From: Mucilaginibacter psychrotolerans
GTDB taxonomy: Bacteria > Bacteroidota > Bacteroidia > Sphingobacteriales > Sphingobacteriaceae
Reading direction: 5' to 3'
Assembly: GCF_004519315.1 (NCBI RefSeq)
Contig: NZ_SOZE01000032.1
Location: 1-62,795 of the forward strand
Length of the DNA stretch: 62,795 nucleotides
In this document: piece by piece, positions 25,975 through 34,119 of the stretch
How the letters are laid out: each line of letters opens with the position of its first letter
Numbering within the stretch: the first letter of the stretch is position 1
The notes under the pieces: generated by a model
The model's database searches: none
What the model saw: only the letters and a program-made list of their open reading frames with translations
Told to the model about the DNA's origin: nothing
Program-made: the position numbers and the translations under genes

Positions 25975-26997
25975 ATGAATATAAAAAAGCAAAAACGTTT
26001 TTTATTGGCTTTAGTATCAACGATAGTGCTATGTAGTTGCTTTTTAATCATCGTGCTGTACAAAAACTTTTTGCCTGCGTATAGTGGTGCACTGGCTATT
26101 GCAGTTACGTTGGATCTTGTTTTCATAATACCGTCTTTGCCCATTATTTTAAATTATAGGTCGTCAGGTGCTAAGTATCTTTCTTCGCTGCTTTTTACGA
26201 CTGGTATTGTTGTTGCCGGTTTAGTTATACCCAAGAATGAACAAGTATTACTCCATTACATCAAATTGTTTATCGTTCCGGTAATAGAGGTAGTGGGCGT
26301 TACTTTCTTAATCGTAAAAGTTAGACAGGCCTCGAAGGCTTACAAAAACAATGCGCTCCGTCATGGCGATTTTTACGATGAACTTAAAAAAGCCACGTTT
26401 ACGATTATCCCAAACCGCATAGCGTATATTGTATCATCAGAAATCGGCATATTATATTACCTGTTTTTTCACAGAGGAAAAATCAAGTATGATCATCAGC
26501 GTTTCAGTTACCACAAAGACACCGGCACCGTTGCCTTGTTTAGTGTTTTGGTATTTATGGTTTTGATGGAAACTGCAGCAATACACCTGCTTTTAGCTAA
26601 ATGGAACAATAAGGCGGCCTGGATCATTTCGGGCCTGAGTGTGTATGCTGCGTTGCAGTTAATGGGGGTGGCAAGGGCACTTTTTAGGAGGCCCATTGAA
26701 ATTAGAGATAATGTGCTCATCCTGCGGTATGGTGTGCTGGCCCAAACAGAAATCCCTTTAACGGAGATCGAATCTATCAAACAAGTTGCCTCGGTGACGG
26801 AAAAATCACCGGGTTTTGGGTGTCTTTCTCCGCTTAATAGTTTGGATAGTTATAACATGCTGTTAGAATTACGCACGCCGGCTTCTATATCGTTTATTTA
26901 TGGCAGGGTGAAGACTTACAGTACCCTTGCTTTTCACGTGGACGACAAAATTTTATTTAAAGAAACCATCAACAGCAACATACTTCGCGCAGTTTAA
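25975..26997 (+). CDS. Multi-pass membrane protein of unknown function
   Basis: This 340-residue protein has about six hydrophobic helices: roughly 9-29, 38-58, 65-85, 92-115 in the first half and two more between about 180 and 230. A soluble C-terminal domain of about 100 residues follows (IEIRDNVLILRYGVLAQTEIPL then IESIKQVAS), whose strand pattern looks like a bacterial PH-type domain; that reading is an inference. No enzyme motif is seen. The gene lies between the truncated and intact copies of the cdaA 3' end and runs opposite to cdaA, so it may have arrived with that rearrangement. Confidence 0.72.
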   Translation: MNIKKQKRFLLALVSTIVLCSCFLIIVLYKNFLPAYSGALAIAVTLDLVFIIPSLPIILNYRSSGAKYLSSLLFTTGIVVAGLVIPKNEQVLLHYIKLFIVPVIEVVGVTFLIVKVRQASKAYKNNALRHGDFYDELKKATFTIIPNRIAYIVSSEIGILYYLFFHRGKIKYDHQRFSYHKDTGTVALFSVLVFMVLMETAAIHLLLAKWNNKAAWIISGLSVYAALQLMGVARALFRRPIEIRDNVLILRYGVLAQTEIPLTEIESIKQVASVTEKSPGFGCLSPLNSLDSYNMLLELRTPASISFIYGRVKTYSTLAFHVDDKILFKETINSNILRAV

Positions 26998-27071
26998 ATT
27001 GCCTATAATTGTCGCTATTATGAGGCCCCCTATTCATCGAAATAACAAGTTTTAAGATAAATACACCACCA

Positions 27072-27193
27072 TGTCATCCCGAACGAGCGCAGGGACCTTG
27101 CGCAATAGGGCGAGGAGGGAACCTATACGCGGTGCTACCGAGGTATGGTTATCGTCGACAAAACTTTCCCACTCCGGCTCGCCTGAAATGACG
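27072..27193. repeat. Dispersed repeat with GTCATCCCGA-type ends
   Basis: The segment begins GTCATCCCGAACGAGCGCAGGG and ends CTGAAATGACGG, the layout of a very common Bacteroidota intergenic element (inverted GTCAT ends around GAGCGCAG and CGACAAAACTTTCCC). It lies just downstream of the cdaA stop and encodes nothing visible. Confidence 0.6.
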
Positions 27194-27246
27194 GGGTGGT
27201 GAAGGTGGTTGTGGCGCGATGGCTCCTTTATGATGTAGGTCCCTCC

Positions 27247-28038
27247 CTAAAAATCCTTATTTAACAACTTCTCTAGTTCGGCGAAGCTGATATTCATTTT
27301 GATGCGGCCTTGTTTGGCGTAGGATATTTCGCCGGTTTCTTCTGATACGATGATGGCGGTAGCGTCGTTGGCTTCGGTAACACCTATTCCGGCCCGGTGG
27401 CGCAGGCCGAATTGCGCGGGGAGGTCGGCTTTTTCGGTTACGGGCAAAATGCAGCTGGCCGATTTAATTTTGTTGCCGGCTATTACCACCGCACCATCGT
27501 GCAGGGGGCTGTTCTTTTGGAAGATGGCCTCCAGCAGGCGTTTGGATATTTTGGCTTCTACCACCTCGCAGCTGTTCTGGTAAAATTGCTCGTCGTAATA
27601 CTTAGCGAACACGATGAGTGCCCCGGTGCGGGTTTGCTTCATGGTTTTGCAGGCATCTATGATGGGTTTGATGCGGGCGTAGTTGTTCTTTTCGGCTTCG
27701 GCTTTGCCAAAGAAATACTTCCACCAGGCCTTGTTTCGCTGCAGCGATGCATTCTTGCCCACCAGCAGCAAAAACCGCCGCACCTCCTGCTGAAAAACGA
27801 TGATGATGGCAATGATGCCCACATTGGCAAAGCGACTGAGGATAGCGGTAAGCAGCTTCATGTCCAGTGCTTCTACCACTTTGTACAGCAGGCATATCGC
27901 GATGAAACCGATGAAGATATTGGTGGCGATGGTGCCCCGCATGAGGTTATACAGCTGGTACAGTATGAATGCCACCAACAACACATCCAGTATATTAGGG
28001 ATAGTGGGTTTCAGGAAGCTGAAATCGATGCCTTGCAT
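27247..28038 (-). CDS. cdaA: Diadenylate cyclase CdaA
   Basis: This membrane enzyme makes the second messenger c-di-AMP from two ATP. The 263-residue protein has three membrane helices in the first 90 residues (about 15-33, 39-58 and 71-86). A DisA_N domain follows with the catalytic DGA motif at 181-183 (SPLHDGAVVIAG) and the ATP-binding GLRHRAGIG at 211-219. Length and layout are standard. The usual Bacteroidota neighbour folP is not adjacent; the gap upstream is filled with repeats. A copy of its last 23 codons lies at 25696-25767. Confidence 0.95.
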   Translation of the reverse strand: MQGIDFSFLKPTIPNILDVLLVAFILYQLYNLMRGTIATNIFIGFIAICLLYKVVEALDMKLLTAILSRFANVGIIAIIIVFQQEVRRFLLLVGKNASLQRNKAWWKYFFGKAEAEKNNYARIKPIIDACKTMKQTRTGALIVFAKYYDEQFYQNSCEVVEAKISKRLLEAIFQKNSPLHDGAVVIAGNKIKSASCILPVTEKADLPAQFGLRHRAGIGVTEANDATAIIVSEETGEISYAKQGRIKMNISFAELEKLLNKDF

Positions 28039-28099
28039 GTTGCTAAGTTAATAAGTTTTGGGTGATATTGTAAGCATTTAAAACGCGGGGGAGTGTGCG

Positions 28100-28219
28100 A
28101 TTCCCCTCTTGAGAGGGGTGGAGGGGTGTGTTTGTGCGCTGTGCATGGCGTTATTGCATAGTGGCAAACACACCCCTGCAGCCGCACAATCTACCGCGCC
28201 CCCTCTCAAGAGGGGAATT
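28100..28219. repeat. Large inverted repeat upstream of cdaA
   Basis: ATTCCCCTCTTGAGAGGGG (from 28100) is mirrored by CCCCCTCTCAAGAGGGGAAT (ending 28219). An inner pair GTGTGTTTG / CAAACACAC lies at about 28126-28134 and 28165-28173. The element contains CCCCTGCAGCCGCACA, also found at 12164. It has no coding capacity. Confidence 0.8.
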
Positions 28220-28468
28220 AAAAAGCGTGGGGTGTTATTTATTCCTTTCCGTAGCCCGTCGACTAAAAGTCGACGGCAATGAAGGTGGGTTTGCGGTCAT
28301 TGGTGCAAATCAAATATGGTAAACGGCAATGTACCTTCATTGCCGTTCCATTTATGGAACGGATTGGCAGTGCTGAGGGGCAATGACAGCAAATTTTCAA
28401 GGGTTTCAAACCCATGGCTATGGGGGAATTAAAAAGCGACGCAACCTATTATTTATTCCTTTCCGTAG
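28212..28468. repeat. Direct repeats carrying the 3' end of the prenyl synthase gene, around hairpins
   Basis: The sequence GGGGAATTAAAAAGCG, a short variable part, then TTATTTATTCCTTTCCGTAG occurs at 28423-28468, where it includes the true stop and last codons of the polyprenyl synthase gene, and again at 28212-28254. Between the copies lie perfect hairpins: GTCGACT/AGTCGAC (28258-28274), CGGCAATGAAGGT/ACCTTCATTGCCG (28274-28286 and 28333-28345) and GTTCCAT/ATGGAAC (28345-28360). Confidence 0.8.
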
Positions 28469-29420
28469 TAAACCGCACCAGTTGCTGCAGGCCCGTGCGG
28501 GCAGGGCTTGGGGGAAAGGTATCCAGTATGGCGAAGGCGCTTTCCTGGTATTTTTTCATCTGTATCTCCGAGTATTCCAGTCCGCCTTTTTGCCTTACAA
28601 AGCTTACGATCTCGGCGATCTTTTTGGGTTCGTCGTTATGGTTTTTCACCAGGTTGATGATGCGCTTTTTATCGGCGGCGCTGCTGTTGTTCAGCGCGTA
28701 GATGAGTGGCAGGGTAACTTTCTTTTCTTTGATATCGATGCCCACGGGTTTGCCCACATCGTCGGTACCGAAATCGAACATATCATCTTTGATCTGGAAA
28801 GCAATGCCGATATGCTCACCAAAGAGGCGCATTTTCTCTACGGTTTCCTCGTCGGCACCGGCAGATGCTGCCCCGCAGGCACAGCAGGATGCGATGAGCG
28901 ATGCGGTTTTTTGGCGGATAACCTCGTAGTAAACCGGTTCGCCAATATCCATGCGGCGCACTTTTTCTATTTGTAGCAGTTCGCCCTCGCTCATTTGCTT
29001 CACCGCTTCTGATACGATCTTAAGTAAAGCAAAGTCGCCGTTATCTATGGATAGCAGCAAGCCTTTGGATAGGAGGTAATCGCCCACCAGAACAGCTATT
29101 TTGTTTTTCCATAAAGCGTTGATGGAGAAGAAACCGCGGCGCTGGTAAGAGTTATCAACCACATCATCGTGCACCAGCGAGGCCGTGTGCAGCAATTCTA
29201 CCAAAGCCGCGCCGCGATGGGTGCTTTCGTTGATTCCCCCGCAAATACTGGCCGAAAAAAATACGAACATGGGGCGTATTTGCTTGCCTTTTCGTTTTAC
29301 GATGTAGTGGGTAATGCGATCGAGCAAGGGTACCGAACTTTGCATCGAAACCTTGAATTTCTCTTCGAAAACATCAATTTCTGCAGCAATGGGTTTTTTG
29401 ATCTCGTCGATGTTCAGCAT
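28449..29420 (-). CDS. Polyprenyl diphosphate synthase
   Basis: This all-trans prenyltransferase elongates isoprenoid chains, most likely for the menaquinone side chain. It has the first aspartate-rich motif in LVHDDVVD (near residue 80), the second in FQIKDDMFDF (near 210) and the conserved GKQIRP substrate-binding segment near 40. The frame opens at 29462, but the family start MLNIDEIKKPI fits an ATG at 29420, giving 323 residues. Chain length cannot be read safely from the sequence. Its last codons are duplicated downstream at 28235-28254. Confidence 0.92.
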   Translation of the reverse strand: MLNIDEIKKPIAAEIDVFEEKFKVSMQSSVPLLDRITHYIVKRKGKQIRPMFVFFSASICGGINESTHRGAALVELLHTASLVHDDVVDNSYQRRGFFSINALWKNKIAVLVGDYLLSKGLLLSIDNGDFALLKIVSEAVKQMSEGELLQIEKVRRMDIGEPVYYEVIRQKTASLIASCCACGAASAGADEETVEKMRLFGEHIGIAFQIKDDMFDFGTDDVGKPVGIDIKEKKVTLPLIYALNNSSAADKKRIINLVKNHNDEPKKIAEIVSFVRQKGGLEYSEIQMKKYQESAFAILDTFPPSPARTGLQQLVRFTTERNK

Positions 29421-29462
29421 CTGTACAATGAATCGCTTTGGTGGCGTTGTTATTTGAAGCAA

Positions 29463-29874
29463 ACATAAGCTAAAAAAAATTATCTGCGTAAAAGGCTTAT
29501 TTTTTTACAGGAATTAAACTATTGGCTGCCAAAAGCATCTATAAGTTATACATCGCCAGAGACGATATATAAGTTTTGATTTTGTGAGTTAGAGTTTTCG
29601 TTTGAGCAGGCTTCGGTGGTACGGGGCCTGCTTTTTTTGTGGCCTTTGGTGGCGATTTAAACACGGAGGCCACAAAGATAAAAACGCAGAGGTTACAGAG
29701 ATTTATAAGTTCAACCGAACAAAAACTCCGCGACCTCCGTGTAAACCTCGGCGCACTCTGTGTTTAAATATCCTCTACCTCAATTTATGTATTAATGTTA
29801 CACACAAGTAAATACATAAAAACCTAAATTAGCCTTTACCAATTACCGTAAATACATTTACCAAACCCGGTTTT
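29463..29874. other. Intergenic region with a plus-strand oxidoreductase promoter area and a repeat
   Basis: This 412-base gap between divergent genes holds no credible coding frame. The segment at about 29658-29775 (ACACGGAGGCCACAAAG, then CGCAGAGG, and later CCTCCGTGT with ACTCTGTGTTTAAAT) is an imperfect inverted repeat of a kind common in Bacteroidota intergenic DNA. No exact -33/-7 promoter pair was found upstream of 29875. Confidence 0.45.
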
Positions 29875-31200
29875 ATGCAACGCAGAAGATTTATCCAGAA
29901 CATGGCCCTCACCGGCACCAGTTTCCTCGTTGGCTCGCAAATGGCCATGGGCGGCGTATTTAAAGGCTCGCCCAATAAAAAAGTAGTGTTAGGTGTGATG
30001 GGCGTAAACAGTCGCGGTGCCTTTTTGGCGGCAAAGCTGGCCGCCATACCCGATACCGAGATAGGCTACATTTGCGATGTAGACAGTAAAGCGATGGATA
30101 AATGCATCGCCGAAATTGAAAAAATAACCGGCAAACGGCCAAAAGGCATTACCGATATCCGCCAGTTGCTGGAGAAGAAGGACTTGGATGCCCTGGTAAT
30201 AGCCGCGCCCGATCATTGGCACGCGCCTGCCACCATACTGGCCTGCCAGGCCGGCAAGCATGTGTATGTAGAGAAACCCTGTAGCCACAACCCGCACGAA
30301 GGCGAAATGGCCATAGCTGCAGCTGCTAAGTATAATAAACTGGTGCAGATGGGGAGCCAGCGCCGCAGTTTCAGTAACGTGCAGAAGATGGTGCAGGAAC
30401 TGCACGATGGCATTATCGGCAGGGCGTATTTTGCGCGTGGCTGGTATGTAAACAACCGTAAATCCATTGGTTTTGGTAAACCTGCGCCGGTGCCTTCTAA
30501 TTTAAATTACGAACTATGGCAGGGCTACGCCCCGCGCAAAGCTTATAAAGATAACCTGATACATTATAACTGGCACTGGCATTGGAACTGGGGCACAGGC
30601 GAGGCCCTGAACAACGGTACGCACGAGATAGATGTAATGCGCTGGGGACTGGGTGTTGATTTCCCGGATAGGGTAACTTCATCGGGCGGGCGCTTTGCCT
30701 TTAAGGATGATTGGGAAACCCCCGATACGCAAACCATTTTAGCCAACTTCCCCAATAATACGGCCTTAAGCTGGGAAGGGCGCAGCTGCAATAGTTTCAA
30801 TAGCGAAGGCGTAGGCCGCGGTGTGGTATTTTATGGTGATAAGGGCACCATCAACTATGGTGGCGGCAATGGCTACCAGGTTTTTGATTACGATAACAAG
30901 CTGGTAAAAGAGATAAAAGACGAAACCCCGGTAGATGCGGGCAATAAAGTAAGCCCAACCGAACTGCTGGACAGGGTGCACCTGCAAAACTTTATCACCT
31001 CGATACAGGGCGACACGCAGCTGAACCAAACCATCATCAACGGCCATAAATCAACCGTGATACCGCAACTGGGCAACATAGCACAGCGCATGGGCAGGGT
31101 ACTGAACTGCGACCCCACTAACGGCCACATCCTGCACGACCCCGAAGCCATGAAGCTTTGGACAAGGGATTACGAGCCGGGTTGGGATTTGAAGGTGTAG
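29875..31200 (+). CDS. Exported Gfo/Idh/MocA-family oxidoreductase
   Basis: This 441-residue NAD(P)-dependent sugar or polyol dehydrogenase homologue has an N-terminal twin-arginine-like signal (MQRRRFIQNMALTGTSFLVG). The Rossmann fold begins at about 38 (KVVLGVMGVNSRGAFLAAKL), and the family motif VYVEKPCSHNP with catalytic-site Lys is near 130-140. The C-terminal half is the GFO/IDH/MocA alpha-beta domain with histidine-rich segment IHYNWHWHWNWGTGE near 226. Bound-cofactor export through Tat fits a periplasmic enzyme. It is followed after a hairpin by a DUF1080 protein, a pairing often seen in oxidative 3-keto-sugar metabolism. Confidence 0.9.
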   Translation: MQRRRFIQNMALTGTSFLVGSQMAMGGVFKGSPNKKVVLGVMGVNSRGAFLAAKLAAIPDTEIGYICDVDSKAMDKCIAEIEKITGKRPKGITDIRQLLEKKDLDALVIAAPDHWHAPATILACQAGKHVYVEKPCSHNPHEGEMAIAAAAKYNKLVQMGSQRRSFSNVQKMVQELHDGIIGRAYFARGWYVNNRKSIGFGKPAPVPSNLNYELWQGYAPRKAYKDNLIHYNWHWHWNWGTGEALNNGTHEIDVMRWGLGVDFPDRVTSSGGRFAFKDDWETPDTQTILANFPNNTALSWEGRSCNSFNSEGVGRGVVFYGDKGTINYGGGNGYQVFDYDNKLVKEIKDETPVDAGNKVSPTELLDRVHLQNFITSIQGDTQLNQTIINGHKSTVIPQLGNIAQRMGRVLNCDPTNGHILHDPEAMKLWTRDYEPGWDLKV

Positions 31201-31202
31201 GC

Positions 31203-31292
31203 TAGCCCCCTCTAAATCTCCCCCGGTAGGGGAGACTTCGGTTCGGCCACTTTGTTTTAAAGTCCTCCCTACCGGGAGGATTTAGGTGGGGC
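31203..31292. repeat. Inverted repeat between oxidoreductase and DUF1080 genes
   Basis: AGCCCCCTCTAAATCTCCCC (from 31203) is mirrored by CCTCCCTACCGGGAGGATTTAGGTGGGGCT (ending near 31292), with GGTAGGGGAG against CTCCCTACC inside. It is a typical Bacteroidota intergenic palindrome. A partial AAGCGTCCACGCT follows at 31324-31336, matching the cores of the 22174-22295 array. Confidence 0.7.
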
Positions 31293-31401
31293 TTAAAGCC
31301 GCGGTAGAGCCGCTCGCCCGGTCAAGCGTCCACGCTCCCGTAATAAAAAGTAAGTATGGGTACTTTAAGAGATAAAAGTGTATAACACATCAACCATAAA
31401 C

Positions 31402-32778
31402 ATGAAGAATAACCTAAAAATATGGATACTGGCCGGGGTAACGACCCTTGGCATGCAGGCAGCATCGGCACAAATTAAACCGGGCTATACCAGCCTGTTC
31501 GACGGTAAAACCTTAAAAGGCTGGAAAAAACTGGCCGGCAATGCGGAATATGCTGTGGATAATGGCGTAATCATCGGTACGGCGGTGCTTAACAGCGGCA
31601 ACACTTTTTTGGTAACCGAAAAAGAATACGGCGATTTTGTGCTGGAACTGGATGTGATGACCGAAAGCAACCTCACCAACTCGGGTGTGCAGGTGCGCAG
31701 CCATTACGATCCGGCCGGTCACGAAGGCAAGGGCTTGGTTTACGGCAAGCAATGCGAAGTTGACCCCAGCGACCGCAGTTGGACCGGCGGTATTTACGAC
31801 GAAGGCCGCCGCGACTGGCTATACCCCATGGAGCTGAACGCCAAAGCCAGGGAGCTTTGGAAAACCGGCGAGTACAACCACATTAAAGTAGAGTGCATTG
31901 GCAATGTTACAAAGACCTGGGTAAACGGCATAGCCAAAGCCTTTGTGGTTGATACGCTGGATAACAAAGGTTTTATAGGCCTGCAGGTACACGCTATTAG
32001 TGAAGCCGGCCAAGCGGGCAAAAAGATATTTTTCAAAAACATCCAGATAAAAACGGGCAAGCTTAGCCCGCAACCATTTGCAGAAGATACTTATGTAGTG
32101 AACCTGATGCCCAATAAGCTGACGGATTTTGAGGAGCACGGCGGCTGGAAACTGCTGTTTGACGGCAAGAGCAACAAAGGCTGGCACAGCGCAACCGCCG
32201 CTACGTTCCCGGCAAAGGGCTGGAGCGTAAAAGGCGGCACCATTTCGGTACTGGGCTCGGTAGGTGGCGAAGCTACGAATGGCGGCGATATTGTTACAGA
32301 TGGAGAGTATGCCGCTTTCGACCTGTCGTTCGAGTTTAAAATGGTAACAGGCGCTAATAGCGGGGTGAAATACTTTGTTACCTTGAGCGAGAAAACTAGC
32401 GGCTCGGCCATAGGTCTGGAGTACCAGGTGCTGGATGATGCCGTGCACCCCGATGCCAAGTTGGGCCGCGATGGCAACCGCACCCTGGCTTCGCTTTACG
32501 ACCTGATCCCCGCCAAAAAACAGGCTCGCTTTGTGCACCCCATAGGTGCCTGGAATATCGGTCGCATTGTAGTATATCCCAATAACCACGTAGAGCATTA
32601 CCTCAACGGCATTAAAGTGCTGGAATACGACCGTGGCTCGCAGGCATACCGCGATCTGGTAGCCATCAGCAAATACAAAATTTGGAAAGATTTCGGTGAA
32701 GCCCCGAAAGGGCACCTGCTATTGCAGGATCATGGATTTGATGTGAACTATAGGAATATAAAGATAAAGCAGCTGTAA
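31402..32778 (+). CDS. Two-domain DUF1080 (3-keto-disaccharide hydrolase-like) protein
   Basis: This 458-residue secreted protein (signal MKNNLKIWILAGVTTLGMQA, cleavage after ASAQ) has two copies of the DUF1080 concanavalin-like domain. The first begins at about 26 (YTSLFDGKTLKGWKKLAG) and the second at about 246 (WKLLFDGKSNKGWHSATA). The family was shown in Bacteroidota to hydrolyse 3-keto-glycosides after oxidation of the sugar, which fits the oxidoreductase gene upstream. The frame is open to a GTG at 31378, but the ATG at 31402 directly precedes the signal peptide. Confidence 0.88.
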   Translation: MKNNLKIWILAGVTTLGMQAASAQIKPGYTSLFDGKTLKGWKKLAGNAEYAVDNGVIIGTAVLNSGNTFLVTEKEYGDFVLELDVMTESNLTNSGVQVRSHYDPAGHEGKGLVYGKQCEVDPSDRSWTGGIYDEGRRDWLYPMELNAKARELWKTGEYNHIKVECIGNVTKTWVNGIAKAFVVDTLDNKGFIGLQVHAISEAGQAGKKIFFKNIQIKTGKLSPQPFAEDTYVVNLMPNKLTDFEEHGGWKLLFDGKSNKGWHSATAATFPAKGWSVKGGTISVLGSVGGEATNGGDIVTDGEYAAFDLSFEFKMVTGANSGVKYFVTLSEKTSGSAIGLEYQVLDDAVHPDAKLGRDGNRTLASLYDLIPAKKQARFVHPIGAWNIGRIVVYPNNHVEHYLNGIKVLEYDRGSQAYRDLVAISKYKIWKDFGEAPKGHLLLQDHGFDVNYRNIKIKQL

Positions 32779-32804
32779 GGATTGGAGGCTGGTGGTAACA
32801 GATT

Positions 32805-32843
32805 AGTTTAGGGATGGTACACGATGTGTTTTATCCCTAAACT
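32805..32843. terminator. Hairpin between convergent DUF1080 and PIN genes
   Basis: AGTTTAGGGAT (32805-32815) and ATCCCTAAACT (32833-32843) form a perfect 11-bp stem between two convergent genes, touching the PIN stop codon. It lacks a long T-run, but its position suits a shared end signal. Confidence 0.55.
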
Positions 32844-33211
32844 TAGAAATCTAAAAGGATACAATCGATATCTGAGATTTTGGCAAAACCTTTATCTACA
32901 GTAATTAGAGGTATTTGAAGTAATTGAGCGGAGGCAGCTATGATGGCGTCAGGTAGCTTAATATGATATTTTCTTTTTAAGCTGATAACTGTATCAGTTA
33001 GCTTTTGTGTGTGATTTATTTTAAAGCACGAGTTCAACATGTCTTTTATAACAAGTTCCTCATGGCTGCTTATGCCCTTTTTGCATAATAGTTCTATCTC
33101 TGTAACATATGAAAAAGCCCAGGTATCTTCCAAAAAGGGTAACATTATGGGGTTTTCATCGAGCAAATAGATAAAGCAGTTGGTATCAACCAAGTAGTTA
33201 ATCCCATTCAT
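32843..33211 (-). CDS. vapC: PIN-domain toxin (VapC-like ribonuclease)
   Basis: This 122-residue PIN protein has the full acidic set for a metal-dependent RNase: Asp9 in YLVDTNCFIY, Glu38 in VTEIELL, Asp88 in IKLPDAIIAASA and Asp106 in LITVDKGF. VapC toxins cut tRNA or rRNA when freed from their antitoxin. The upstream 55-aa antitoxin gene overlaps it by 14 bases, the usual type II order. Its A/T-rich codon use differs from the G/C-richer glycosidase genes nearby, consistent with a mobile TA cassette. Confidence 0.9.
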   Translation of the reverse strand: MNGINYLVDTNCFIYLLDENPIMLPFLEDTWAFSYVTEIELLCKKGISSHEELVIKDMLNSCFKINHTQKLTDTVISLKRKYHIKLPDAIIAASAQLLQIPLITVDKGFAKISDIDCILLDF

Positions 33212-33365
33212 CCCTTAACTTTTTCTGATATTCCAGCCCATCGCCAAAAGTGCCTTTGAGTTTTCCGTAAAAGCTACTCATGCCTTTCTTTTTAGTTTTT
33301 TGCAGTTTTTTAAGCGCCTTATCTAAATCTTCTGCTTTGGTATCCTTGTTAATTGTAATAACCAT
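33198..33365 (-). CDS. Antitoxin partner of the PIN toxin (55 aa)
   Basis: A 55-residue ORF starts at ATG 33365 and ends at TAA 33198-33200, overlapping the PIN start in another frame. The product begins MVITINKDTK, has a lysine-rich helix (LDKALKKLQKTKKKG) and ends with an acidic/aromatic toxin-binding tail (GDGLEYQKKLRDEWD). A short basic N-terminal part and a toxin-binding C-terminus is the typical VapB-type plan, and the GKLKG...YQKKLRDEWD pattern looks like small Bacteroidota antitoxins. The exact antitoxin family is not certain. AAGAAAG precedes the start. Confidence 0.78.
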   Translation of the reverse strand: MVITINKDTKAEDLDKALKKLQKTKKKGMSSFYGKLKGTFGDGLEYQKKLRDEWD

Positions 33366-33443
33366 CTTTCTTATCTGCTTATGACAAATATAATTAAAAG
33401 CTTTGACAACTCTAAAAAGTTGCCAAAGCTAATGAAGTGGCAA

Positions 33444-33881
33444 TTACTCAAACTTATCCGCTACCACCTGTATCCTCATATCGGGCATTTCTGCTGCTAC
33501 CATGGTTACGGTAACCTGGCCCCCTTTGCCTTCTATGGTAATGGTGGCATTTAGCTCCTTGCCGCCATCGGTAAATGTGGAAGTCACTACGGTTTTTCCT
33601 TCTTTATAGGGCATCGTCCAGTTGCAACTGTAAGATTTTATGGGGCCGGTCATTTTATGCGCCTCATCGCCGGGCGCAATTATTACTTCTGTTTTGGTGA
33701 GGGTGATAATCGTTTCTTCGTCCTTAGTGCGTTGCAGTTCGCCTTTAGCGTTATAATAATTAGTTGCCGATGAGGCCAGGAATATTGGTTTGTCGCACTG
33801 CGCAAAGCTGATGGTGCTGCTTGCCAGTATCAAAGCAGCGGCCAATGCGGTCGCTTTTAAATAGTTGTTTTTTGTTTTCAT
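33444..33881 (-). CDS. Small secreted protein of unknown function
   Basis: This 145-residue protein starts at the ATG at 33881, which directly begins a signal peptide (MKTKNNYLKATALAAALILA, cleavage near SFAQ). The mature part is mostly beta strand with one cysteine pair (CDKPIF near 28 and SYSCNW near 84). I do not recognise a family. It is divergent from the GH127 gene with a 238-base spacer, so its promoter and that of the GH127 gene share the same region. Confidence 0.7.
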   Translation of the reverse strand: MKTKNNYLKATALAAALILASSTISFAQCDKPIFLASSATNYYNAKGELQRTKDEETIITLTKTEVIIAPGDEAHKMTGPIKSYSCNWTMPYKEGKTVVTSTFTDGGKELNATITIEGKGGQVTVTMVAAEMPDMRIQVVADKFE

Positions 33882-34071
33882 TGTTTTTATTGGATTGGAT
33901 TTCCACAAAGATATATGTTTAATATAGTATTATGCAATACAAAGTACTATATGTTTACAGATTATCATGAATGATTGTATTTTATCGTAAAATAGCGTAC
34001 ATAATTAGTTATCATGATAATATTTAGTGATAATTAGATAAAAACCAATCAACACACCATTTCTTTTAGCG

Positions 34072-34079
34072 TACTTTTG
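34072..34079 (+). promoter_or_regulatory. Candidate -7 box for the GH127/GH27 operon
   Basis: TACTTTTG at 34072-34079 is an exact TAnnTTTG element 40 bases upstream of the GH127 ATG. No TTTG is present at the expected distance upstream, so an activator may be needed; this is inference. Confidence 0.4.
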
Positions 34080-34119
34080 AATAGCTTAACCTTTAGCTAT
34101 CAAACAATCCTTTTTGCAC

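Noticed and set aside
28383..28976. A 197-codon plus-strand frame
   Set aside because: It is antisense to the polyprenyl synthase gene and begins inside intergenic repeats.
31819..32715. A 298-codon open frame opposite the DUF1080 gene
   Set aside because: It lies wholly antisense to a clear gene, with no recognisable domain; a by-product of G/C-rich third positions.
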